A stretch of 64,000 nucleotides of DNA from Clostridium sp. BJN0013 (GCF_040939125.1 NZ_CP162495.1:2232001-2296000), one strand, 5' to 3'. Numbered from the stretch's first letter, positions 19,422-27,796 are shown. Numbers and translations: made by a program. The notes: generated by a model from the sequence alone, not told the origin.

Positions 19422-19998
19422 AGTCATAAGTTGTTTAGTAAATCAAATTTCCAAAACAAATCCTGAATTTTCTGATTTAGATCTAAAGAAAATAGAATAC
19501 GGACTAATTTGTATTTTTGATGAAATTATAAAAATTATTCTTTATTTTATAATATTTTGGTTATTTTCACTTTAAAAATACTATCTGGTTATTCTTATGT
19601 TTTTCTGCCCTATTAGGTTATTTTCAGGTGGATATCACGCAAAAACTTACTGGGGATGTTTCTTTATTAGTTTTATTATATTTTTAGGAATGATTATTAT
19701 GGGTAAGTATATTTCATTTAATAGCATTATTTCAATAACATCATTAATTATTTCATTTATACTTGTTTGCATTTTTTCTCCTGTAGATGACATTAATAAG
19801 AGAATAAAAAGTAAAGAATGAAGGATGAATCTTAAATATACTTCTATAATAATTACTTTTTTATTAAGTGTAGCATGTTATTTCATACTGCATAGATTCT
19901 TAAATACTGCTGTAATCTCAATTGTTGGTGCAGCAGTAATAATGATGATGATGGGAAAAATAAATAATGAGGATATTCCTAGTAATCAGGAAACATAA
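19414..19998 (+). pseudogene. agrB: AgrB-type peptide-processing protease, decayed
   Basis: The ATG overlaps the agrC stop by 8 bp. Fragments in series match AgrB: an N-terminal helix pair, then LFSGGYHAKTYWGCFFIS with the catalytic His and Cys seven residues apart, then more membrane helices and SPVDDINKRIKSKE. An in-frame TAA near 19,573, a TGA at 19,819, and two further register slips visible near 19,575-19,620 disrupt it. An intact protein would cleave and cyclise AgrD. Gene order D-C-B is unusual. Confidence 0.72.
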
Positions 19999-20140
19999 AA
20001 ATATATATTCCTGAATTATATCTAAAATATGGTATAATGTTACCAAGAGAATAAAATGTTTTTAGTTAGTCACCCTCCAGTATTTTATCTCTTTCAAAGA
20101 GGTCGTTGTGGTTAATCTGACAACAGAGGGGGTGGCAAAT

Positions 20141-20320
20141 TTGAGTGAAACTGTTACTGCGTTGGGATTTATATGTGTTACAACACTTGGCTTAACAGCT
20201 ATGGTGATTGTAGGAACATATTTAAAAGATAGACTTAAAATTAAAGGTAAATCTTCAGTTGGAAAGTTAACAGAAAATGAAATATCTATAACTGCTGAAG
20301 AAAAAAACTCAAAAAACTAA
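20141..20320 (+). CDS. Small single-helix membrane protein, toxin-like
   Basis: 59 aa beginning at TTG (reading as MSETVTAL) with a very strong GAGGGGGTGG site; in-frame upstream codons exist but are less well placed. One membrane helix (LGFICVTTLGLTAMVIVGTYL) is followed by a basic stretch (KDRLKIKGK) and a polar tail. A hairpin terminator follows immediately, and a convergent promoter lies beyond it. The arrangement resembles type I toxin/antisense loci, but the peptide matches no toxin family I know. Confidence 0.5.
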   Translation: MSETVTALGFICVTTLGLTAMVIVGTYLKDRLKIKGKSSVGKLTENEISITAEEKNSKN

Positions 20321-20348
20321 AATGCACCTATTCCACAAGTGCATTTTA
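20318..20348. terminator. Bidirectional terminator between the small membrane gene and the convergent RNA
   Basis: TAAAATGCAC pairs perfectly with GTGCATTTTA; A-rich sequence on the left and T-rich sequence on the right would serve both directions. It overlaps the last codon of the peptide gene. Confidence 0.7.
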
Positions 20349-20393
20349 GATAACTATTAACTTGTAACCACAAAAACCACAACGGCTTCTTTT
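20321..20393 (-). ncRNA. Candidate antisense RNA convergent to the small membrane gene
   Basis: On the minus strand TGTGATATAAT supplies a -10 box at 20,400-20,405. A transcript of about 75 nt beginning AAAAGAAGCCGTTGTGG would end in the shared hairpin. Its 5' sequence mirrors the leader of the membrane gene (AAAGAGGTCGTTGTGG). A similar promoter-hairpin unit occurs near 28.1-28.2 kb. Confidence 0.35.
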
Positions 20394-20520
20394 AAATATA
20401 TTATATCACAATTACATTAATATTAAACCTAAAATAATTATTTAAAGTCTATATATTTTCGCTGTTATTAATATTTTTATACTAAATTTATAATTATTTA
20501 CCATTTTTCTCTAGTAACAG

Positions 20521-20667
20521 TTACTTGTTATTAAGCAAGTTTATTACTTCATCAGTCTCAATTTTTCCGGATTTAAAACTCTGGTAGGTGTTATAAAGTC
20601 TTTTGCTCTCCTGTGGATTTATATATCTTAAGCTTATCATTTTTTTATACAATAATCTTTTTATCAT
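20521..20667 (-). CDS. Hypothetical 48-aa basic protein
   Basis: Reads MIKRLLYKKMISLRYINPQE and ends with FKSGKIETDEVINLLNNK; helical and lysine-rich, with no membrane segment. The ribosome site is weak. It could be the C-terminus of a decayed larger gene, since the 150 bp upstream contains only broken frames. Confidence 0.3.
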   Translation of the reverse strand: MIKRLLYKKMISLRYINPQESKRLYNTYQSFKSGKIETDEVINLLNNK

Positions 20668-20883
20668 GTTTTTGAATTACTTACTTTCTATATCCCCTTT
20701 AATTGCATTTAGAGCTTCTATGACGTTGTTTAATGTTCTAATGTATAAACATTTAAAACGCTCTAAATGACACCTCTATGGCTCTTGAATTTTTGCTATA
20801 TTCATTTATTCACCACAGTAACATTTATTTGTCTCATTAATATTATAAAGGTATATAACAAAAGATAATAAGGACAACTTTTT

Positions 20884-21000
20884 ATGTCAAGATATAGTTG
20901 TAAATATTATAGTGGTTGTGGCAGATTCGGACAAGGAAAAGGAGTAATAGTTATAATAATACTTTTATTATTATGTTGTGGATGCGGATGCGGATATTAA
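20884..21000 (+). CDS. YjcZ-like cysteine/glycine-rich sporulation peptide
   Basis: 38 aa: a polar N-terminus (MSRYSCKYYSGCGRFGQGKG), a short hydrophobic helix (VIVIIILLLL) and a CCGCGCGY tail. This layout matches the YjcZ/SscA family of tiny spore-assembly peptides of Firmicutes. AAGGA precedes the ATG and a strong terminator follows within 25 bp. Confidence 0.65.
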   Translation: MSRYSCKYYSGCGRFGQGKGVIVIIILLLLCCGCGCGY

Positions 21001-21022
21001 GACTGTGTTTGCTAAAATAGAT

Positions 21023-21060
21023 TATCCAAGGGAAATGAAATTCTTCGTTTCCCTTGGATA
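21023..21060 (+). terminator. Perfect 13-bp terminator hairpin
   Basis: TATCCAAGGGAAA pairs with TTTCCCTTGGATA; located just after the YjcZ-like gene. Confidence 0.7.
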
Positions 21061-21084
21061 TGTATTTTTAAAATGGGATATATT

Positions 21085-21105
21085 CCAAGTGGCTTTGCCA
21101 CTTGG
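21085..21105. repeat. Short perfect hairpin CCAAGTGGC-TTT-GCCACTTGG
   Basis: A 9-bp stem with a 3-nt loop, 25 bp after the previous terminator. Purpose unknown; possibly the end of a small element. Confidence 0.5.
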
Positions 21106-21189
21106 ATGTGACTTTATGGCGGTACCGACCTTATCCTGCCTTAAAAAATAAACACTAAAACTTTCGTTTGTTTTATCCAATTTATTGAA

Positions 21190-21230
21190 GATACTTTGCA
21201 CTTCATAACACAGCTGCTGGTATTAGGCCA
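21190..21230. repeat. Dispersed repeat B copy (reverse orientation)
   Basis: Reverse complement reads GGCCTAATACCAGCAGCTG, then TGTTATGAAGTGCAAAGTAT, so both halves of the motif are kept. Confidence 0.55.
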
Positions 21231-21383
21231 ATTTGTTATGGTGTTAGTTTTTATCAGCTCAAATCCCAATACAAATCTATTCATATTATTGCGTAGATCT
21301 ATATTATTTTTACTATTATAAATCACAATAAAGCAGTAGATCGCATATTGTAATTATGTAGTTAGTTTGAAAGGAGAATTTTA

Positions 21384-21878
21384 TTGGCCGAAAACTTATC
21401 AAATGATACTAATGAAATTCGTGATGAAATGGACTACCATTATCATGAAAATAAATCTTTAGGGATAATGTGTCCTTATCTTGCAGGATATGATGTCCCT
21501 ATGAGAATGCACCCTCTATATCCAGCAAAAGATATGAAAGGGATGATGCATCATCATAAGGACTTAATTGAGACTGTTCAGGAGTGTGAGGTCACTTGCG
21601 AGCATATGACAACCATGATAATTGATAAGCATAATGTTCATATGAGAAAAAAACAGCTCAAATTATTACGCGACTGTGCAGATGTCTGCACATTAATGGC
21701 AAAATTCCTTGCTCGTTATAGTGTATTTTCAAAGTCTCTTGCTAAGTTCTGTGCAATTGTGTGTGAAACTTGCGGAAATGAGTGTAAAAAATTTCCTGAC
21801 GAAGAGTCTCAACGATGTGCTCAAATATGCTTTAATTGTGCAAAAGAATGCAGAGAATTTGCAGTTTCAATGATGTAA
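21384..21878 (+). CDS. Four-helix-bundle copper-binding protein (DUF326/Csp-like)
   Basis: 164 aa with 13 cysteines arranged in C-x3-C and C-x2-C pairs along predicted helices (QECEVTCEHM, DCADVCTLMA, CAIVCETCGNEC, CAQICFNCAKEC). This pattern defines the DUF326 copper storage-type four-helix bundles that bind many Cu(I) ions inside the bundle. The N-terminal 55 residues are His/Met-rich (MDYHYHENK, MMHHHKD), also suited to metal binding. It starts at TTG with AAAGGAG 9 nt upstream. No export signal, so cytosolic or spore-associated storage is likely. Confidence 0.78.
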   Translation: MAENLSNDTNEIRDEMDYHYHENKSLGIMCPYLAGYDVPMRMHPLYPAKDMKGMMHHHKDLIETVQECEVTCEHMTTMIIDKHNVHMRKKQLKLLRDCADVCTLMAKFLARYSVFSKSLAKFCAIVCETCGNECKKFPDEESQRCAQICFNCAKECREFAVSMM

Positions 21879-22018
21879 AAAGGGTACGGCAACAATTAAT
21901 GATTTAAACAGCCATAAGACAGTTATTACAATTTTGATAAACTATAAAGCAAAAATGGTACTACTGTTTTGTGGTTGTTAAAACGTGAAATAAGGATAAT
22001 TCGTATTATAGAAAATTT

Positions 22019-22225
22019 TTATATTTCGTCATTTAAGCGTTTTTCAGCTTCAAGTAATTTATCATTTAAATTTTCGAATGCATCAATTTGTTTATTATAT
22101 TCTTCAACGGACGTAATAACTTTAAAAGGATGATTATTTTTCATTATGAATATTTCTTTATCTGTATCAAGTACTCTTGATGTGTTTCTCTGTAAATCAG
22201 TATATAGATACAAATTGACTATCAT
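22019..22225 (-). CDS. Phd/YefM-type antitoxin, toxin partner missing
   Basis: 68 aa containing TDLQRNTSRVLDTDKEIFIM and NNHPFKVITSVEEYNK, the N-terminal DNA-binding pattern of Phd/YefM antitoxins, then a charged C-terminal helix that would bind a toxin. AAGGA precedes the ATG. A GTG further upstream (22,244) has an excellent GGAGGG site and opens IKEKIDDSQFVSI, which would join the same protein if the sequence lost one base near 22,203; this may be the real start. No toxin gene follows. Confidence 0.55.
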   Translation of the reverse strand: MIVNLYLYTDLQRNTSRVLDTDKEIFIMKNNHPFKVITSVEEYNKQIDAFENLNDKLLEAEKRLNDEI

Positions 22226-22354
22226 CAATTTTTTCCTTTATCACAGCTACACCCTCCTTATATATTATTATACTTATTGTTTAATTTTAATTGATTTATT
22301 AGTAGAATATTTTATCATTTTAAATTATACATAAGAATTATATTGTTTACTAAC

Positions 22355-22396
22355 TAAGGTCACATACTGGATATTAATTCTAGCATGTGGCCTATT
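22355..22396. repeat. Hairpin repeat C, second copy
   Basis: CACATACTGGATATTAATTC then ATGTGGCCTATT matches the copy at 17,125-17,167 in both stem and loop. Confidence 0.5.
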
Positions 22397-22440
22397 TTTA
22401 TAAATATGTAGGCTATAACTTTTAGTTTCCTTTATATGGT

Positions 22441-22478
22441 ATATGCTTTTCAGTACATGACACTGCTGATATTACCAC
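22441..22478. repeat. Dispersed repeat B copy (reverse orientation)
   Basis: Reverse complement reads GTGGTAATATCAGCAGTGTC then ATGTACTGAAAAGC, matching the copy near 15.3 kb. Confidence 0.5.
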
Positions 22479-22604
22479 TATATGTAAAAGAAAAAAATAA
22501 TGTAAAATATTAAAAATAATGTAAATGTAGTATAATATTCAGATGTAAAGTATAAAATGCACATGTATGTACAGAGCTCTCTAAATTAAAGTTATAATTA
22601 ATAT

Positions 22605-22635
22605 AAAAAAGGCATAGAAATTCTATGCCTTTTTT
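22605..22635. terminator. Strong bidirectional terminator
   Basis: AAAAAAGGCATAGAA pairs with TTCTATGCCTTTTTT around a single A. Upstream, a TATAAT near 22,530 could drive a short RNA of about 100 nt ending here, but no gene is visible between. Confidence 0.75.
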
Positions 22636-22721
22636 ATATTATCTTTTTATTTAACTCCTTAGTATAATTTAAATACTTTTGAACTACACTTTTATTAGGG
22701 GTAATTAGAATATATCATTAT

Positions 22722-23126
22722 TTACATCTGGTACATTATATAGTGCATGAGTGACATTTCAACAACTTTACTTAAATACTGTCTTGCTTGCTCCATTGAT
22801 ATCCCGCAATTCGTTAATGTCTTTAACATACTAGGGTGATGCTGCTCAAACATTCTTACAATCTCTTGTGTATCTGATTTTATTTTTTCCATATCTTTTT
22901 TTGACATATCCATCATATCTGACATTTCCTGTTTCATGTCTGGTTTCTTCTCAGCAGGTGGTATTGTGCTTCCTTTATGAACTTTGTCCTCTTCAAATTC
23001 TTCTTTTCCCTTAAACAAAGATTTAGGTTTCACACGCATTACAGGCGGATATATATTTCTATTAACCATCATGTAATAGCAACGCATTGGTGTTATTTCT
23101 AATGGCGGATACATGTATTTATACAT
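22722..23126 (-). CDS. Spore coat-like protein with Pro/Tyr-rich N-terminus
   Basis: 134 aa from an ATG preceded by GGAGG. The N-terminus (MYKYMYPPLEITPMRCYYMM) is rich in Tyr, Met and Pro, as in many clostridial coat proteins. The middle is charged (KGKEEFEEDKVHKGSTIPP). The C-terminal half is helical, ending VVEMSLMHYIMYQM. A degenerate copy with an internal deletion lies 3.8 kb away at 26.75 kb, on the opposite strand. The coat role is inferred from composition. Confidence 0.5.
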   Translation of the reverse strand: MYKYMYPPLEITPMRCYYMMVNRNIYPPVMRVKPKSLFKGKEEFEEDKVHKGSTIPPAEKKPDMKQEMSDMMDMSKKDMEKIKSDTQEIVRMFEQHHPSMLKTLTNCGISMEQARQYLSKVVEMSLMHYIMYQM

Positions 23127-23213
23127 AAAAACCTCCAATAAAATTTTTCTCACAATAGTATATACTATTCAGAAGGCTTATATTTGGTATATTTGGAGTA
23201 TCTCCATCATTAT

Positions 23214-23442
23214 GCGGATTTACAACGTTAACCTTAAAATTATACATTTTTATCAAAAATCCTGGCTTATAATAACCTGTAATTTTAGTTCAGATAATAG
23301 CCTGAAACGTGATAAGTTCTTTATCAAAACTATTATCAGAATGAACTTTTCTTAAATAACCCTTTTTGAAAGCATAACGACATTTATTAATAATTGAACA
23401 TAGTATTTTCAATAGTTTATTATCTTAACGTTGTAAATCTGC
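23214..23442. repeat. Miniature inverted-repeat element of about 230 bp
   Basis: GCGGATTTACAACGTTAA at the left is mirrored by TTAACGTTGTAAATCTGC at the right (17 of 18 positions). No gene lies between, so this is a MITE-like unit or a solo pair of transposon ends. Confidence 0.5.
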
Positions 23443-23709
23443 GTTTTACTGAAGGTACCCCATATATAAATAACACCATGAACAAATTATTATTTAGGCA
23501 AGTAATTATGTGTTATATGAACTAACTTGTGATACTAGAATACAACCATATAGTATCTGAAATGGAAAATGTCTAAAAGGTTGGTGTAGTTTCATGTGTA
23601 TTGATTAAATGTGCAAGATTTAAATATTATTGTTCATAGTTTAACAATTCAACGTAAGTATCATACACTATTAATAACTTAAAAAAGTATATGTAGAGGA
23701 GAAGTTATT

Positions 23710-24255
23710 TTGAAAAGACCATTACTTGATTTACTTAGAAATGGAGGATATGTACTGTATACTAGGCACGGGGAAGCAACAGTTGGAGTAGATCAACCTA
23801 ATTTGAATTTTCAATACTGTTTTACTCAAAGAAACCTTTCAGAAATGGGAAGGAGACAAGCGATGTACTATGGAGAAATTCTTCGTAGTTTGCGAATTCC
23901 TATTAATTATCCTATTCTAACTAGTCCCTTTTGCAGAACTATAGAAACGGCACAATTGGCTTTTGGAAGGGAGAATGTTCAAATCGATTCATTTTGGTTT
24001 GAAGTTTATAGGTTAAGTGGAAATTTATCAAGCGTAGAACAAAATAGGATATTAGTTTCCCTTCAGTCAGAATTAGAAACCAAACCCCCTCAAGGAGGTA
24101 ACAAGGTCATTATTGCTCACAGTTTTCCACAAGGGATTGGGTTGGGGCAAATTCCAAATATGGGAACAGTTATTGTTAAGCCGCTTGGACAAGGAAAAGG
24201 TTATGAAATCATTAGTAAATTATCATTAGCTGATTTAGCGAATTTGTTAAGGTAG
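23710..24255 (+). CDS. Histidine phosphatase-superfamily protein
   Basis: 181 aa with the catalytic motif LYTRHGEA (R19-H20-G21), a second Arg region (LTSPFCRTIETAQLAFG) and the late His in KVIIAHSFPQG. These are the active-site elements of the branch-1 histidine phosphatases (SixA or phosphoglycerate mutase-like), which use a phosphohistidine intermediate. Start is TTG with GAGGAG 6 nt upstream. No signal peptide. It stands alone, so the substrate is unknown. Confidence 0.8.
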   Translation: MKRPLLDLLRNGGYVLYTRHGEATVGVDQPNLNFQYCFTQRNLSEMGRRQAMYYGEILRSLRIPINYPILTSPFCRTIETAQLAFGRENVQIDSFWFEVYRLSGNLSSVEQNRILVSLQSELETKPPQGGNKVIIAHSFPQGIGLGQIPNMGTVIVKPLGQGKGYEIISKLSLADLANLLR

Positions 24256-25116
24256 TTTAAAGAGAGAGATAATCGAAAAAATCTTATTTTATTATAAATT
24301 AAGAGAAACTGTATCCCACATATTAGACCTAATAGTTCTGTCACTTAAAAATACTTATAAATAAGCTATTCTCAATATTTTAAAGAAAATCCCAAAAACG
24401 AATGTTTATAGAATATTATAAAAGATAGAATAAGCCTACCCAAAATATATAGAATATTAATTCTATATATTTTTGAAAAATGTTATAATAAGTAAGCCCC
24501 TAACAAAAATATGATAAGGGAAGTATATGAAAATCCTCCTAAGAACATATTGTGTCTATTTGTTAGGGGTTTATTATGAAGCTGTTTTGTGCTTTATAAT
24601 ACGGAAGCTGATATTATACTTATATAATAAAACTCCATAAAACGGATTCAGTGCTTAATTATTATTGCTTTATAAATAGAACATTTCCATATATAATTCA
24701 TATAATATATTGACACATAGCTATAATAACAATGAAATCACTTACTTTACACTATCCCTGTGCTAACTCTATAGTTGTTTTTTATCACAAAATGAATAGG
24801 AGAATGGATAAGTATTATTATAAGGTACTTAAAATTCTATTTAAGTACCTTAAAAATATTTTACAAAAATAAAAACAATAGTCCTATTTATGATATTTTA
24901 GTTTTGAAAAAAGAAGAAAGTAACTACAGCTAAAGTTAAAGGGTACAGTTTTGAAAACTCTTACATGGAGTCTATTTTATTGCTGTGTATTCATTATGAA
25001 TTCTTTAACAGTTATCTATTTTATTTTTTTTAACATTGGCCTTTAAATTACAACTTGAGATATAGGGATTTGTAAAGATCAATTAAATAGACTTTCAATA
25101 TAAAATCATTGTAGAA
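24256..25116. other. Gene-free stretch with two hairpins
   Basis: No supportable gene in 860 bp. TAAGCCCCTAACAAA at 24,493-24,507 and TTTGTTAGGGGTTTA at 24,559-24,573 form a widely spaced inverted pair. TAAGGTACTTAAA / TTTAAGTACCTTA at 24,821-24,852 is a perfect terminator-like hairpin. Confidence 0.5.
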
Positions 25117-26457
25117 CTATCTCAAATTCATGATAGATATAAAATTATAACCCTTTTTATAAAAAGTCCTTATAATATGATGAAGTACAGAATTTTCATC
25201 ATATTTGTAAGCTGGATAATCGTCATCTTTTCCATAAAGCTTTATAAATTCAAATTCAATATTAGGGTGATAAAAGAAACTTCCTAGAATACCAGGTTTT
25301 AAATTATTTATTTTATTAATCATATTATTCAAGTCTTCTTTACCATCAACATAATTAAGTGGAGTAGGAACATAAATAGTTTTACTTGCTTTTGATTTCA
25401 CATCGTCTTTTGGCTCATAAATATACTTAAAATATTGTTCCATTATTTTGTGTTGATAATCAGTAGCTTCATAGTGTGGAGTTTCAAAAAAAGTGTACGG
25501 CAAATCTAAATCATTTGCACATTTTATAGCGAGATCTAGTCTTTCACGAATACTTTTTTCATCAGTATTGTATTTTTTACTAAATTCAATTCCATCTATA
25601 CTTACTTCATCTTTAAACTGGTGTGTATAACCATGAATACCAATAATACCATTTTTATTAATTAAATAATCCATAGTAAAAATAAAATCTGCATTATACA
25701 TGTTATAAATTTTTGATGGATCATTATCAATGTTTTTAGTTTTATCTATATAACGAGGCACCCATGCAATATGAAAAGGGATTCCTGATGAATATAAATA
25801 ATCACCTACTATTCTCAATTTTTCTAAATGCTCTGCCGTATTATATCTTTGTGCGGCCACTATGTCTTCTAACCTTATTAGTGCATGCTTTGGGCTAGAT
25901 TGATTTTTTGCTGATGGTATTATCTTTTCTTTGTTCCAAAATAAATTAATTTTTCTTTTCTCAATATTCCATTTAGTTTTTAAATCTAATATGGTAGTTA
26001 AATCAAATAAAGACATATACATAACGTCACCATTTTTAATAATATTTTTTTTTAGATTGAATTTTACATTAGGATTATTATAGAACCAGTATTTTTTGTC
26101 TTTATTGCTAATAAATATATTTTTGTTCTTAACATTAATATTTATTAAGTCATTTGTTAATACCAATCTACCATTAATCCTATCGATTAATCCAGAAAGT
26201 GGAATATATAATCTGTTTTTGTCATTATATATTGGTAATACTAATTGTAGTGGTTTTCCTTGAAAATTAATTTTAATCTCTTCTTTTGGTAATTTTAAGT
26301 CTGGTAAATTGGTAAATTTATAATTATTTTTTAATTGGAGTTTTGTTTGACTTTCAAATTTTTTAGTAGTATTTGAAAGTTCATTATTATTACAGTTTGT
26401 ACAAATAATAAGTGTGCTAACTATAATAAATATAAAATATCTTTTTAATTTTGACAT
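25117..26457 (-). CDS. Secreted DUF2334 polysaccharide deacetylase-like protein with copper-amine-oxidase-like N domain
   Basis: 446 aa from the ATG that gives MSKLKRYF (AAGGA 8 nt upstream). An N-terminal signal segment (FIFIIVSTLIICTNC) ends at Cys residues that could be lipidated. A stalk domain follows with IYNDKNRLYIPLSGLIDRIN and VMYMSLFDLTTILDLK, typical of 'copper amine oxidase N-terminal' repeats. The C-terminal half is DUF2334: ALIRLEDIVA, SSGIPFHIAWVPRYI, GIIGIHGYTHQ. DUF2334 is related to NodB deacetylases. Probably envelope-located. It is monocistronic. Confidence 0.75.
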   Translation of the reverse strand: MSKLKRYFIFIIVSTLIICTNCNNNELSNTTKKFESQTKLQLKNNYKFTNLPDLKLPKEEIKINFQGKPLQLVLPIYNDKNRLYIPLSGLIDRINGRLVLTNDLININVKNKNIFISNKDKKYWFYNNPNVKFNLKKNIIKNGDVMYMSLFDLTTILDLKTKWNIEKRKINLFWNKEKIIPSAKNQSSPKHALIRLEDIVAAQRYNTAEHLEKLRIVGDYLYSSGIPFHIAWVPRYIDKTKNIDNDPSKIYNMYNADFIFTMDYLINKNGIIGIHGYTHQFKDEVSIDGIEFSKKYNTDEKSIRERLDLAIKCANDLDLPYTFFETPHYEATDYQHKIMEQYFKYIYEPKDDVKSKASKTIYVPTPLNYVDGKEDLNNMINKINNLKPGILGSFFYHPNIEFEFIKLYGKDDDYPAYKYDENSVLHHIIRTFYKKGYNFISIMNLR

Positions 26458-26747
26458 TAACATCATCCTTACTATATTCAATAATAAAAAATTATTATTA
26501 AAGGCAAATAGCTATAAAGCATTTACTTTGTAACAATCTTTTCCCTTAATATGTGTTATTATTGTAAAAATCATACACTATATATCTATTGAGTAAGGAT
26601 TTATATTATCTTAAATTCACTATTATACTTATTTGAGTAGATTCCTTACAAGGGTATCTCGTCACTTAACTGAAAACACATTAGTTTTTAGGTCGATATT
26701 TTTTTGACTTTTACATACAATTTAAGGAAAATAATTCAAGAAAATGC

Positions 26748-26943
26748 ATGATAGTTAATAAGAATATATCACAGCCTGTAATGCCTATGGAATCTGAACC
26801 CATGCTTAAGGGAGAAGAAGAATTTGAAGAAAATAGAATTGATAAGGAAAGCACAATACCACCTGTGAAGCAGATGAAAAATATAGAACATAAGTAAAGT
26901 TGTTGAAATGTCATTCATGCACTATATAATGTATCAGATGTAA
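26748..26943 (+). pseudogene. Degenerate copy of the 22.7-kb coat-like gene with internal deletion
   Basis: The frame MIVNKNISQPVMPMESEPML then GEEEFEEN and KESTIPPVK mirrors the intact gene (MVNRNIYPPVM, KEEFEED, GSTIPP). After a stop, the next frame reads SKVVEMSFMHYIMYQM, identical to the intact C-terminus but for one residue. About 40 central codons and the first 20 are missing. No ribosome site. Confidence 0.7.
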
Positions 26944-27192
26944 AGTTATTATAAAATAAATAATCAATTTGTAGGAATGGTATTGGAGAACACCAATGAC
27001 ATTCGTTAGGCTGCAATTAAATGATGTATTATAGTCGTAAGAGTTTTTCCAGCATCACGTTGATCCAAATGACTAATGTAAAAATATCTTCATTTTTCTT
27101 GAAAGACATATGCAAATAGTGATTCAGCAAAGCCCAAAAAGCCAAATATACCATTCAAAAATGAAGAAGAATCAAAATGAATTTCAACTGAG

Positions 27193-27233
27193 AAGGTAAG
27201 TAGTAAAAAGATCTTATTTTTACTACTTACCTT
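27193..27233. terminator. Perfect 17-bp hairpin terminator
   Basis: AAGGTAAGTAGTAAAAA pairs with TTTTTACTACTTACCTT around a 7-nt loop. Confidence 0.7.
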
Positions 27234-27259
27234 TTAGTTTTGGTAATAAGTGGAAAAAT

Positions 27260-27433
27260 ATGAATAAATTAGTAATAGTAAAAAAGCATTTAAAAATATT
27301 GATAAAATTTTTAAGAACAATGAAAAAGGATACAGAGATACTTAATAAGTGTATTATTATAGGTTCTTTAGTATCAATTGTGCTTTTAATTTTATCCAAT
27401 TTAGTATTTTCTACAGTATTTAAAATACTGTAA
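27260..27433 (+). CDS. 57-aa single-pass membrane protein
   Basis: A basic amphipathic N-terminus (MNKLVIVKKHLKILIKFLRT) is followed by one membrane helix (IIIGSLVSIVLLILSNLVF). No clear ribosome site, but the frame fills the gap between two terminators. Function unknown. Confidence 0.3.
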   Translation: MNKLVIVKKHLKILIKFLRTMKKDTEILNKCIIIGSLVSIVLLILSNLVFSTVFKIL

Positions 27434-27574
27434 AGTATAAGGATTTATCGGTGTAAAGATTTTTATTAATATTATAGTCACTTTAACTTATTTTTATAAC
27501 TATTTCCAAATATTCACGCAATAACTTAGAGTATTCTTTATAAAAATGCAAAAACTTTAAGATAGCATTAAAGA

Positions 27575-27796
27575 TTGCTATATAAAGGGATATTTATTAT
27601 AACACATAACAGTAATAAATTAGTAGTACCACAAGCTAGGGAAGCTTTAAATAAGTTTAAGATGAAATCAGCTCAGGAAATTGGAGTAAACTTAAAAGAT
27701 GGTTATAATGGGGATTTAACTGCCAGGGAAGCTGGCTCTATAGGCGGAAACATGGTTAAGAAAATGATTGAAGTTTATGAACAGGATTTAAAGTAA
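27575..27796 (+). CDS. Alpha/beta-type small acid-soluble spore protein with altered start codon
   Basis: The body is a near-perfect alpha/beta SASP: SNKLVVPQAREALNKFKM, AQEIGVNLKDGYNGDLT, then REAGSIGGNMVKKMIEVYEQ. It binds and protects spore DNA and is degraded by GPR at the E-I-G site during germination. The usual ATG before T-H-N-S-N is ATA here (27,599-27,601), 8 nt after AAAGGGAT. A TTG at 27,575 is in frame, giving eight extra residues. Expression may therefore be weak or lost. Usual length is 60-70 aa. Confidence 0.88.
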   Translation: MLYKGIFIITHNSNKLVVPQAREALNKFKMKSAQEIGVNLKDGYNGDLTAREAGSIGGNMVKKMIEVYEQDLK

